Below, one piece after another: positions 56,501 to 64,000 of a stretch of 64,000 nucleotides of DNA. Both the position numbers and the translations under genes were made by a program. This DNA comes from Coccinella septempunctata (taxonomy: Eukaryota > Arthropoda > Insecta > Coleoptera > Coccinellidae): positions 19,138,501 to 19,202,500 of the forward strand of contig NC_058196.1 of NCBI RefSeq assembly GCF_907165205.1, written 5' to 3'. Each line of letters opens with the position of its first letter. Within the stretch, counting starts at the first letter, position 1. A model generated the notes under the pieces. That model searched no databases and was not told where the DNA came from. It saw only the letters and a list, made by a program, of their open reading frames with translations.

Positions 56501-59057
56501 TATTTTTATGTTCAAACTATAATAATAAATGGAAATTTTGAGACTATAAAAATTGTTCGAATTGTCCACCTTCGGCTTGAATGCAAGCTTCACATTGACG
56601 AACTAAATATGCCGTTACTCGGCGGATCAGATTTGGGTCGTTTCGTATTTGGTCCGCTGGATCTTGAATTCTATCAAGTAATTGTTGATGAGATTGGATT
56701 TCAACATGATAAACAAGCTGCTTCTTATGTCCCCATAAATAAAAATCTAAGGGATTTAGATCAGGCGAACGAAGTGGCCATGTATTGGTCCTTCTTGATC
56801 TATCCATTTATTCAGTCAACTGACTACTTGCCTCCCTCTATTTGGTAGTGCACCATCGTGCTGATACCACATATTATTTCGAACAATGTTGAGCTCTAAG
56901 TCATCAATGAATTCGAAAAGATTGTGGTCCAAAAATTTTTTATACAAATCTGCATTCAAACGATCATTTAAAACATGTACTGGCATCAAATCATTTTTGA
57001 AAATCCCACCCCAAACATTTACTCTGAAACGTTGCTGAAATTGTCTTTGTCTACTGCTATATGGATTCTGAAGTGCCCATACATGTTCATTATGTTTATT
57101 GTTGATACCATCCTTAGTGGAACAAGTGTCAAATGAATAATTAAAAAACCGATATTTTCTGTCCGCCTACTATGAAAACATGAAAAAAAAAATTTTCAAA
57201 TACTTGTAACTCCTAAACGAAAACGAATCGGACCTACTTTCATAGGAAAAAAATGTTCAAAAGAAGCATAGCTACCTTCTGTCAAAGTTTGTCATAGAGC
57301 TTGTGGAACAACCAAATTAAAATTTTTGATCGAATTAGAAAGGTGAAAGATAAAAAATATTCTCCCCGCATATGTTTTCGATTATTCCAGCTTTTGACAT
57401 TTCTTTTCGCCCTTTTTCTCTCCGGAAACTTTTCGAGGGGTTCCTAGATAATTTCGGATCATGCCAATTCGGTAGCCAAATTGTTATGAAAGTCGAGTTT
57501 GTATAGGAATATTTACCTATGAGTTTCATACACTTACTGCAGCTGATTGTTTCGCTAAAACAATATCAGAGATTTCCAAGTTGTCATCCACAACAACAAT
57601 GGCATCTGATTAGCTCTAACAATCTTTGTATTCATCGGATGGCAATGATGCATTGCAGTTTTGAACAAAGGAAATCATTCATTGCGTTGATGGTAACATT
57701 AACTGGTGTTGCAGCTCAACTGAAAGAGTACATTAACACCGGATTTCATAAAGCTTGATCGGGGAATCAACGCTTGATTGTCCTCAATCGATAATTCAGT
57801 CATGATCATTCAGAATATCACTCTCGCATCAAATTATCATGTTCACACATCCATTCAATTATTCTCAATTGCTACTCCTTCAATATAGTCAGTAATGGAA
57901 AGATATCAGTGATTTTGTTTGAGTAAGTGACTGTCAAATCGTAGATTGGACAATTAAAGTTTTGTGAAACCCGCTGTTAGTCTGTTATCTAGCTTCCAAA
58001 CTCAACATCTCACCAGAATTTAAAGTGAATAAAAAAGTGCAAGGCACAATTGTAATTCACTTTATGAGAAATATGTCTAATAATAACTAATCACTCAGGC
58101 TCACAAAAATTTATTGACTGATATAACCAAAATGCCAAACTTTGAGAATGTTGAATCAATTATTCCAGAGATCAATCAATTGAATGGCGTGTTGTTGATT
58201 CGTCAACTGTAAACAGCCAGTTAGTGACAATCACTTGTCCGTGGAAAACTCCAACATACATTTTTCGTTTAGTTATCTTGATTTTCCCTGTTTTCCATGC
58301 AGGCAACTTTTTCAAATTTTTCAGCGTAAGAACCTTCTACAAAGCACGATAGAGGTCATTTGCAAGTTGGAATGAAGCTACGTTATTGATTAACTCCTCA
58401 TTCTACAAGAGTCTTTTATTTCATTGTCGAATAAACTGACATGAATTTCACGAATATGCAGTTTGGAAAAATTGAAAACCTGAAATTGTTTACATATACC
58501 TCTTGGTTTCCTATTCATCACTGGCATGTTTCTGAGGGACCAAAACGATAGAGTTCTTTGCTGGTAGAAACTGAAGAATAAAATTCCGATATAATTTGTG
58601 TACCTTTCTTTCAGATGTGAGATCCCAAACTTGGACGTGAACAAAACGATGGCTTTCCTAAACTATACTCACTTGGCCAAATATATACCACTGAAAACTG
58701 ACGGTGCATTTGAGTCATGTTATATGATAGATCCAACAACAAGTCTAACCATTAAATGCCACTCTTGGGTGTATAATACCACATATCACCCTTCTTCGAG
58801 AGCAATAGAATGGAATTTCGTCTGTGATAGAAGATGGATGGGATCTGTTTCCCAGTCAATATTCATGTTTGGAATATTAATTGGCTGCATAATTCTCAAT
58901 AATCTGGCAGATAGAATTGGAAGAAAACCCGTCTTCTGCTGGGCAGCGTCAATTTGCTTTGTATCAGGTGTTTGTGTAGCATTCACCACGCAATATTATC
59001 TGTTTTTATTCCTGAGATTTATTTTGGGCATGACATCTGTACCTGGAACCACGACAG
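53565..59057 (+). CDS. SLC22-type organic cation transporter, two internal exons (partial)
   Basis: Two exons, 53565-53676 and 58615-59057, join in frame (AG + A gives Arg) as ...VPEHR-CEIPNLD. The first encodes DFGPYQKWQYLLQVSSALLS and the first membrane helix. The second encodes the large extracellular loop, with possible N-glycosylation sites (NKT, NYT, NTT). It continues with AIEWNFVCDRRWMGSVSQSI, then GILIGCIILNNLADRIGRKP (major-facilitator motif) and two to three more helices, ending SVPGTTTG at a GTGAGC donor. Members are 12-helix plasma-membrane carriers for organic cations, carnitine or related solutes; the substrate cannot be told. The first exon donor (AG|GTTTGT) is weak. First and later exons were not found; a start upstream of 53565 and exons beyond 64000 are expected. 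The 4.9-kb intron holds several transposons. Confidence 0.85.
54071..54346 (-). pseudogene. Transposon-type zinc-binding protein fragment (C..CG.../WAPHxxC)
   Basis: The 91-residue frame contains RKCKYDADAFCFICGQFIII and WNQDKPWAPHVACSFC. From memory this matches a repetitive arthropod protein with a C-x8-C-x2-C-G N-terminus and a QDKpWAPHicC motif, usually found in many copies as a mobile-element gene. Only the N-terminal part is open here. Function is unknown. Confidence 0.55.
54520..55810 (+). repeat. Long dispersed repeat, copy 1 (possible solo LTR)
   Basis: From TGTTATGATTTTGTAAAAAA to CTACATACCCATTTCCAGG. Most of it aligns with 59370-60350 in the same orientation: AATTCAAAATTAACACA, GACAGAGCAATC, AAAATTGATTG, AACTCGACAACAG and others. 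The strand is A/G-rich with many GAGAAGAGCAAGAATATTATAATT variants. It begins TG and can be read to end CA, so LTR origin is possible, but no coding region links the copies. Confidence 0.6.
55950..56045. repeat. TCTCG-rich low-complexity patch
   Basis: Repeated GTCTCG/CTCGTCTCG words read on the minus strand as an Arg/Asp/Glu-rich peptide (RDENRDETSVKTR). It is low complexity and not evidence of a gene. Confidence 0.5.
56544..57170 (-). pseudogene. Tc1/mariner-type transposase, C-terminal two-thirds (broken)
   Basis: Minus-strand reading with frame breaks: KDGINNKHNEHVWALQNPYS, QFQQRFRVNVWGGIF, LNDRLNADLYKKFLDHNLFE, NNMWYQHDGA, WIDQEGPIHG, RSPDLNPLDFYLWGHKKQLV and EACIQAEGGQFEQFL. These are the DDE blocks (HDGAP..., SPDLnPLDFyLWG) of an insect transposase family related to 745-1005 and 30955-31145. 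It is the best preserved of the three, but stops around 56808-56830 inactivate it. Terminal repeats were not located. Confidence 0.75.
57171..57736. other. OCT intron, unassigned
   Basis: Nothing recognisable. The frames at 57335-57529 and 57519-57758 have no family resemblance. Confidence 0.35.
57737..57975. repeat. MITE of about 240 bp, GGGTTTCA..AAACTTTAATTG family
   Basis: ACCGGATTTCATAAAGCTTG at the left pairs imperfectly with AATTAAAGTTTTGTGAAACCCGCT at the right. The region at 12551-12600 is a partial copy of the right end. Confidence 0.6.
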
Positions 59058-59369
59058 GTGAGCAGTGGCGGTTCGTGGGTGTTTTGAATCCTAATCAGAA
59101 GATACCGACTCCGTATAATAGAAACACTGTTGAGAGGAAACAGATTTTGAGCCGCAGGACCGTTGTAGCTATTTTAAAGTACCTAATCATAGAATGTATA
59201 TTATTTCACGAAGAGGAGAAGTAGTATTTTTCATGGCGAGCCTGTGTTTGTAATTGAGGACGAGCCACGAAAAGTCACTTCTGCCCCAAATGAAAAATGT
59301 CATTTTTTCTTCAAATATTCTGTAATTCATACTGATCTGGATATCAACCTTTGAATTTGTTCAATATCG

Positions 59370-60350
59370 AGGTTGTTATGATTTTGTCAAAAAAGAGTAG
59401 AGGTCAGACTTGGACAAGTTTAATTAATTCAAAATTAACACAGCGTTTATAGTGACAGAGCAATCCATGAAAATTGATTGTGCGAGAGCCTCTTAATTCC
59501 AGCAGAAAAACAGAAAGTTAGAATGATGAATTTTTATGAGAAGACCGAGTTGTAGCAGTGAATAGGCCAGAAGAGGTGAAACTACATTGTCTAAGTCTGA
59601 TCAACAAGGAGAGATAAATACATTAAATGTGAGTTGACCAATAATTATGAAGTAAGTAGGAGCAGTGCATGAATCGTACAAGTTAAAATGTGAAAAGCAA
59701 AAATTAATTAATCTGAAAAGTGCTAGAATATTACAATGAAATGAGAAGATCACAATTAATTAATAAAATGAGAAGAACAATCATAATTAATCTGAGAAGG
59801 CAAGAATAGTATAATTAATATACATTACGATGGTCTTGAAGGGAGCTAAAATTTATCATTGAATACAACATTTACAGACACGGACTACTTACAAGCAAGC
59901 ACGATAAGAACGTCCATCAGTAAAACAGAAGATACAATGATACAATTGATAAATGATGAGAAGTGCAAAACGAGAGTACTGAGATAACCACTAATCGTTG
60001 GTTTCGAGAGGTGCAGAAGGCTGAGAACTAACAAGTATATCGAGCAAGATGAATAAACGTGAGAATGTCATGAGAGTACAAGTTAAAATGATTAGATCAT
60101 ACCAATTGAGTGTGCACGATTACCAGAGCAGGCCTCCCAGGGTGGAGCCAGGGACGAGAACGTATCAACTTGTATCATGGTTTACCATTGATCGTTGAAC
60201 CATAAGTGAGATGTTCACATCGTGTTCTGAAGGAAAACTACTAAATCCAGGGTCCACCCTGGAGAACATGAGGATTCATTCATCTGAAACTCGACAACAG
60301 TTAAAGTAATTGAGTAATTTAATCCTGGTTCTACATACCCATTTTCATGT
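59370..60350 (+). repeat. Long dispersed repeat, copy 2 (possible solo LTR)
   Basis: Same family and orientation as 54520-55810, from TGTTATGATTTTGTCAAAAA to CTACATACCCATTTTCATG, shorter by internal deletions. It lies just downstream of OCT exon 58615-59057. Confidence 0.6.
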
Positions 60351-60869
60351 AAGAAGATCTAGATAGGTCTGAAAATCTATGTAAATTATAAAGTACAATA
60401 AAGTACATAGTTCTGAGCAGACAAATGAATGATTTGACTCGATTTGACTTATTAATTGAGCAGTACTAGTAAGAATTATAAACCTGTTTGAAGATTCTGA
60501 AATAATTCACACGTGGGCACATTTCATTCAGAACATGAAAATGGTTAAATTAATAACTTTGAGGAGACTCAGTGTACATTACCTTTTGAGTAGAACAATT
60601 TAGCACGAGAATTGAATGAGAAAACTAAAAAGAGTTAAAAGAAGTTTTACAACAATCTAAGTGAGAACATTGAGAAGTCGATTCAATAAAGTGAACAGAG
60701 ATAATCAATAAGAAAATGTGTAATATGTAATTTTCGCTTCTGAAAAGACACCGAGAGTGGGGCTGCTGCTTCGGTCAATTAGCGCACCGCAGAATCGGGG
60801 TACTATACGTGGCTACCGGAGCTGGTCAGGAGCGTCGACTAGAGAAAGGTCGGAGGGGGCTTCGCTCAA
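60351..60869. other. Intron or intergenic sequence left of the RTE element
   Basis: AT-rich until about 60750. Then a GC-richer stretch (GAGAGTGGGGCTGCTGCTTC...GGTCGGAGGGGGC) leads to the element edge. No gene is recognised. Confidence 0.35.
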
Positions 60870-63800
60870 TTAGATTTAGATTTATATTTATATATATAAT
60901 TCGGTTTTAGAACGTCTTGCGACGTTGTCCGATGCCCAATTTCCACGTCCTTCGGTCACTGCATTGATCTTCTGTAAGGCTTCTCTCGCTCATAGCCCTC
61001 GATACACCCTCTTTCCATGTCTTTCTTGGTCTCCCCCTTTTCCTTCGTCCCATCGGTATCCACCCCATCACTCTCTTAGGTAGTCTTGTGTTCGGCATTC
61101 TCTGGACGTGCCCGTACCATATCAGCTGGTTTCTCTCAATTTCCGTTGTTAACGATCCTTCTATTCCCATTCGCAGTTTAACCTCTTCATTCCTAACTCT
61201 GTCTCTACGAGATATTCCTAAGGATCTTCTGAATACATCCATCTCCACCGCTTCAAGTTTCCTTCTGTTCCTCTCTGTTATTCGCCAAGTCTCGGCTCCA
61301 TACAAAAGTCCGCTTTTGATGATTGTTTCATATATGTTGTATTTTCGTTGTTTACCTATTTTTTGAGACCAAAATATTCCATTGAGGCATCCTATCGTTT
61401 TTCTAGCCTGAGTTATTCTCTTCTTTATTTCGTTATCGTCTTTTCCTGTAGTATCGAAAATAACTCCTAGATAGGAATATTCGTCACATGCTTCAATTGC
61501 CTCGTCATTTTCTAGTTGGACATGCGAAAGGTTAGTTCCTATAGGAAGGTATTTCGTCTTCTGGATATTAATTTCTAAGCCCCATCGTTGGTACTCTTCT
61601 TGTAATTTTCTGACCATATACTCTATGTCATCTTTATCGTTGGCTATGATGACCTGATCATCTGCAAATTGCAGAGTATATAGGCATATCTCCCCAAGAT
61701 CAATTCCCATGCCTTTGCACTTACGCTTCCATTGATTTAGGGCTTTGGCAATATAAATCTTGAATAAAGTAGGCGACACGCAACAACCCTGACGCAGTCC
61801 TTTATTGACAGCAAACTTCTCTGATAATTTATTCCCCACTTTTATTTGTGATGTTGTTCCATTGTACATGTTTTTTAAAGCTTCAATAAGTGTATGGTTT
61901 AAATTTGTTTCTTGCAATACTTTCCATAGTTTATTTATTGGAACGGTGTCATATGCTTTGTGTAGATCAATGAACATAAGGTGGGTTTCCTGATTCATTG
62001 CCGATTTCTTCTCTATTACTTGTTTTAGGCAAAATATGTTGTCATTACAGGATCTTCCAGCTCTAAAGCCTGATTGCTCTTCCTCCTCCAGCGCCTCATA
62101 TTCGGTCTCAATGAGATCCCTAATAATTCTTCCATATAGGCGACACAGCGTGCTAGTTACGGCTATGCCCCTATAGTTTGCACAATCCAATTTATTTCCT
62201 TTTTTGTGAATAGATGTAATGTATGCGTTCTTCCATTCCTTGGGTATCTCAGCACCATTCAAATACTGATTTATACACCATGTAAGTGCTTCGAATAACT
62301 TCTCTGAACCGTTTTTTATAAGCTCTGCCGGTATTCCTTCCGGGCCAGGAGATCGTCCATTTTTTAACTTTTTAATGCATCTCTTTACGAATTCGTTCTC
62401 CACCACTATATGCTCTCCGTCAATGACTACCCCCGAGGGTGAGAGTCTGTTGTACTCATCTCTTTTTTCCGTAAGTAGGTTTTCATAGTGTTCCTTCCAT
62501 TGTTTCAGTGTTATTGATTCGATATTTGTTCGTGTTCTTTCATTGGTTTTTAGTTGGTTTATAAATTTCCATGACTCTGAACATCTTCTTCCCCCGATAC
62601 AGCTGTTGATTTCCTGGCATTTACGGTCCCACATCTCTCTTTTGGCTGTTGTTACTGCCCGTCTGGTTGTCCTCTTTATGCTCATATATTCGTCCCTATC
62701 TTCCTGTTTTTTGGAACTTAGCCATAATAAATAGGCTTTTTTTTTCTCTTTGATTATGTTTTCAACTTCTTCCGTCCACCAGAGCTTATTACTCTCTTTC
62801 GGCTTCTGTAGTCCAAGCGCTTCTTCAGCAGCTTTTTTGATGCTATCCACGATATTCCCATATACCTCCTCTACACCCTGCTCTCGGAGCTCATCTGTCA
62901 GTTTCTCGTCCAATCTATTCTGATACAGTGTTATCGTACTCTCATGTGTTAGGCTGTTCAAGTTATATTTCACACAAACAACCTTTTCTGCCTGCTCTTC
63001 GTTATCCCCCCTAGTATTTTTCAATGGCCCAAATGGAAAGAGAATTCTACTTTTCACCAAATAATGGTCTGAACCGCATGTAACGCCTGTGTAAACTCGT
63101 ACATCATTTATCTGCAGGGCCGTACTCTGTTTTACTATAACATAGTCAATTATAGATCTTAAATTACGAGTTGTCTGCACCCATGTGTAGGTATGTATTT
63201 CTTTGTGTTTGTAGAATCCGTTCGTTATTTTCAGCCCATGACTCTCACAGAGTTCAATAAGTCTCTCTCCATTATCATTTCGACTTGTTTCCCCATAGGG
63301 TCCCACTACTTTATTATCTCTTTTCCGGCCAGTTTTTCCGTTTAGATCTCCCATAATTATTATCTCTCGATTGTTCCCGATTTTTGTTATTTCATCGTTC
63401 AATTTTTCAAAGAATTCATCCTTAACAGCATATAGTTCGTCATTGGATATGCCGTAGACTCCAAGCAAAGTACAAGGCCGATTTTTCAAGTTCATGTTAA
63501 CCTTTATTATGTTCTCATCAACTGCTTCATAAGAGGTGATATTTCCTTGGTATCTTTTATGTATCAGAACCGAAACTCCCCGTTTTGCCCTTTGGTGCCT
63601 TTCAACTCCAGTATGTACATGAATATAATTCCCCGCTGTTTCCACTCCAACTCCCTTCTTTTTTGTCTCCGTCAAGACGACAATATCCACCCTCAGTCTA
63701 GTTACCTCCAGTATTACTTCCTCCATCTTGCCCGATATACCCTGCACGTTCCAGGTGCCCATATTCATTATCCTTTTCCGTAGCTTAAGTCGTTTACCGT

Positions 63801-64000
63801 GTATCCCATCCGAATTTCCGAGGCTTGTATTAGGCTTTTTAGTATATTAAGGTTTAACGGGTGACAGGTAACCAACCTGACGTCCCAACCCCCAACCTGG
63901 AGGACCAGAGAATTGTTTTTTCAAGGTTTCTGTCCTTTAGCTTTTATTTCATCCAAAAGCAGGATTGCCACTTCCACCGTATCCGCCGTTCTGAACTCCG
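60870..64000 (-). mobile_element. RTE-like LINE, continuing past the right edge
   Basis: A single long ORF (60907-63768) is followed by a very short 3' UTR ending in an AT-rich tail (60870-60903). About 230 bp of leader precede it (63769-64000), containing a GGTTGGGGGTTGGGACGTCA-like stretch in minus reading that is common before RTE ORFs. The true 5' end is outside the window. One ORF, a short tail and the ORF content fit RTE rather than CR1. Confidence 0.85.
60907..63768 (-). CDS. RTE-like endonuclease/reverse transcriptase
   Basis: 953 residues with no interruption. The endonuclease (residues 1-235) has MGTWNVQGISGKMEE, VVLTETKKKGVGVE, IIIMGDLNGKTGR, LRSIIDYVIV and CGSDHYLV. The reverse transcriptase (about 460-760) has NGRSPGPEGIPAELIKNG, EEEQSGFRAGRSC, LMFIDLHKAYDTVP, GLRQGCCVSPTLF and the catalytic FADD near 701-704, then KTKYLPIGT. 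The C-terminus has LLYGAETWRITERNRRKLEA and the basic RRKRGRPRKTW seen in RTE-type proteins often mislabelled craniofacial development protein 2-like. All catalytic motifs are present, so it may be active or recently active. Confidence 0.9.
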   Translation of the reverse strand: MNMGTWNVQGISGKMEEVILEVTRLRVDIVVLTETKKKGVGVETAGNYIHVHTGVERHQRAKRGVSVLIHKRYQGNITSYEAVDENIIKVNMNLKNRPCTLLGVYGISNDELYAVKDEFFEKLNDEITKIGNNREIIIMGDLNGKTGRKRDNKVVGPYGETSRNDNGERLIELCESHGLKITNGFYKHKEIHTYTWVQTTRNLRSIIDYVIVKQSTALQINDVRVYTGVTCGSDHYLVKSRILFPFGPLKNTRGDNEEQAEKVVCVKYNLNSLTHESTITLYQNRLDEKLTDELREQGVEEVYGNIVDSIKKAAEEALGLQKPKESNKLWWTEEVENIIKEKKKAYLLWLSSKKQEDRDEYMSIKRTTRRAVTTAKREMWDRKCQEINSCIGGRRCSESWKFINQLKTNERTRTNIESITLKQWKEHYENLLTEKRDEYNRLSPSGVVIDGEHIVVENEFVKRCIKKLKNGRSPGPEGIPAELIKNGSEKLFEALTWCINQYLNGAEIPKEWKNAYITSIHKKGNKLDCANYRGIAVTSTLCRLYGRIIRDLIETEYEALEEEEQSGFRAGRSCNDNIFCLKQVIEKKSAMNQETHLMFIDLHKAYDTVPINKLWKVLQETNLNHTLIEALKNMYNGTTSQIKVGNKLSEKFAVNKGLRQGCCVSPTLFKIYIAKALNQWKRKCKGMGIDLGEICLYTLQFADDQVIIANDKDDIEYMVRKLQEEYQRWGLEINIQKTKYLPIGTNLSHVQLENDEAIEACDEYSYLGVIFDTTGKDDNEIKKRITQARKTIGCLNGIFWSQKIGKQRKYNIYETIIKSGLLYGAETWRITERNRRKLEAVEMDVFRRSLGISRRDRVRNEEVKLRMGIEGSLTTEIERNQLIWYGHVQRMPNTRLPKRVMGWIPMGRRKRGRPRKTWKEGVSRAMSERSLTEDQCSDRRTWKLGIGQRRKTF

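Noticed and set aside
58598..59224. A 208-residue stand-alone protein starting at 58598
   Set aside because: The ATG is upstream of the acceptor TTTCTTTCAG ending at 58614, and the frame reads past the GTGAGC donor at 59058. Family similarity starts and ends at those splice sites, so it is an internal exon.
54520..60350. A complete LTR retrotransposon with these two repeats as its LTRs
   Set aside because: The interval contains a host SLC22 exon and no gag or pol, and the two copies differ by many deletions, so they are separate repeats.
1..64000. CRISPR array, tRNA or rRNA genes, bacterial operon signals
   Set aside because: No regularly spaced repeats with unique spacers, no cloverleaf or rRNA sequence, and the gene structure is eukaryotic. 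The 15040-16810 array has adjoining units without spacers.

Overview
The window looks like nuclear DNA from an insect, most likely a beetle; the order is a guess. It is AT-rich, its genes have many short exons and kilobase-long introns, and the conserved exons match insect families: Chip/LDB1, hnRNP A1 (Hrb87F/Hrb98DE type), mars/HURP and SLC22. No bacterial operon, tRNA, rRNA or CRISPR array was seen.

Host genes, all on the + strand: the last coding exon of Chip (2122-2379); a small THAP-domain gene (8291-8781); a complete six-exon hnRNP A1 gene (18319-27482, 335 aa); a complete mars/DLGAP5 gene (35180-46386, about 755 aa in eight coding exons, plus a possible 9-nt microexon and a short 5' UTR intron); and two internal exons of an organic cation transporter (53565-53676 and 58615-59057) whose start and end were not found. 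The genes are unrelated in function: transcription cofactor, RNA processing, spindle assembly and membrane transport.

Most of the rest is transposable elements. Two LINEs keep long open frames: a CR1/Jockey-like element with ORF1 and ORF2 inside a mars intron (about 40940-45070), and an RTE-like element on the - strand that runs to the right edge (about 60870-64000). Degraded LINE pieces lie at 14226-14860 (-), 15470-16425, 37230-38110, 46985-47200 and 51290-52430. A Ty3/Gypsy pol remnant lies at 50020-50690 (-). Tc1/mariner-type transposase remnants lie at 745-1005, 30955-31145 and 56544-57170, with a doubtful one near 48918.

The most striking feature is a set of non-autonomous inverted-repeat elements. 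Many begin CAGGGTG, end CACCCTG and sit between TA dinucleotides. Several are giant palindromes: 23731-24967, 26727-27321, 39162-40095 and 47618-48241. One family occurs both as a roughly 615-bp monomer (5019-5633) and as a roughly 1.24-kb palindromic dimer (23731-24967). Elements are nested up to three deep (29669-31620) and sometimes abut, sharing one TGTACA junction. A separate composite element (14997-17475) carries a tandem array of about 175-bp units that was itself hit by a LINE.

Exon boundaries of hnRNP and mars were set by hand from GT/AG sites and phase, and both joins are in frame throughout. Element ends are good to a few bases where stated and are otherwise approximate.
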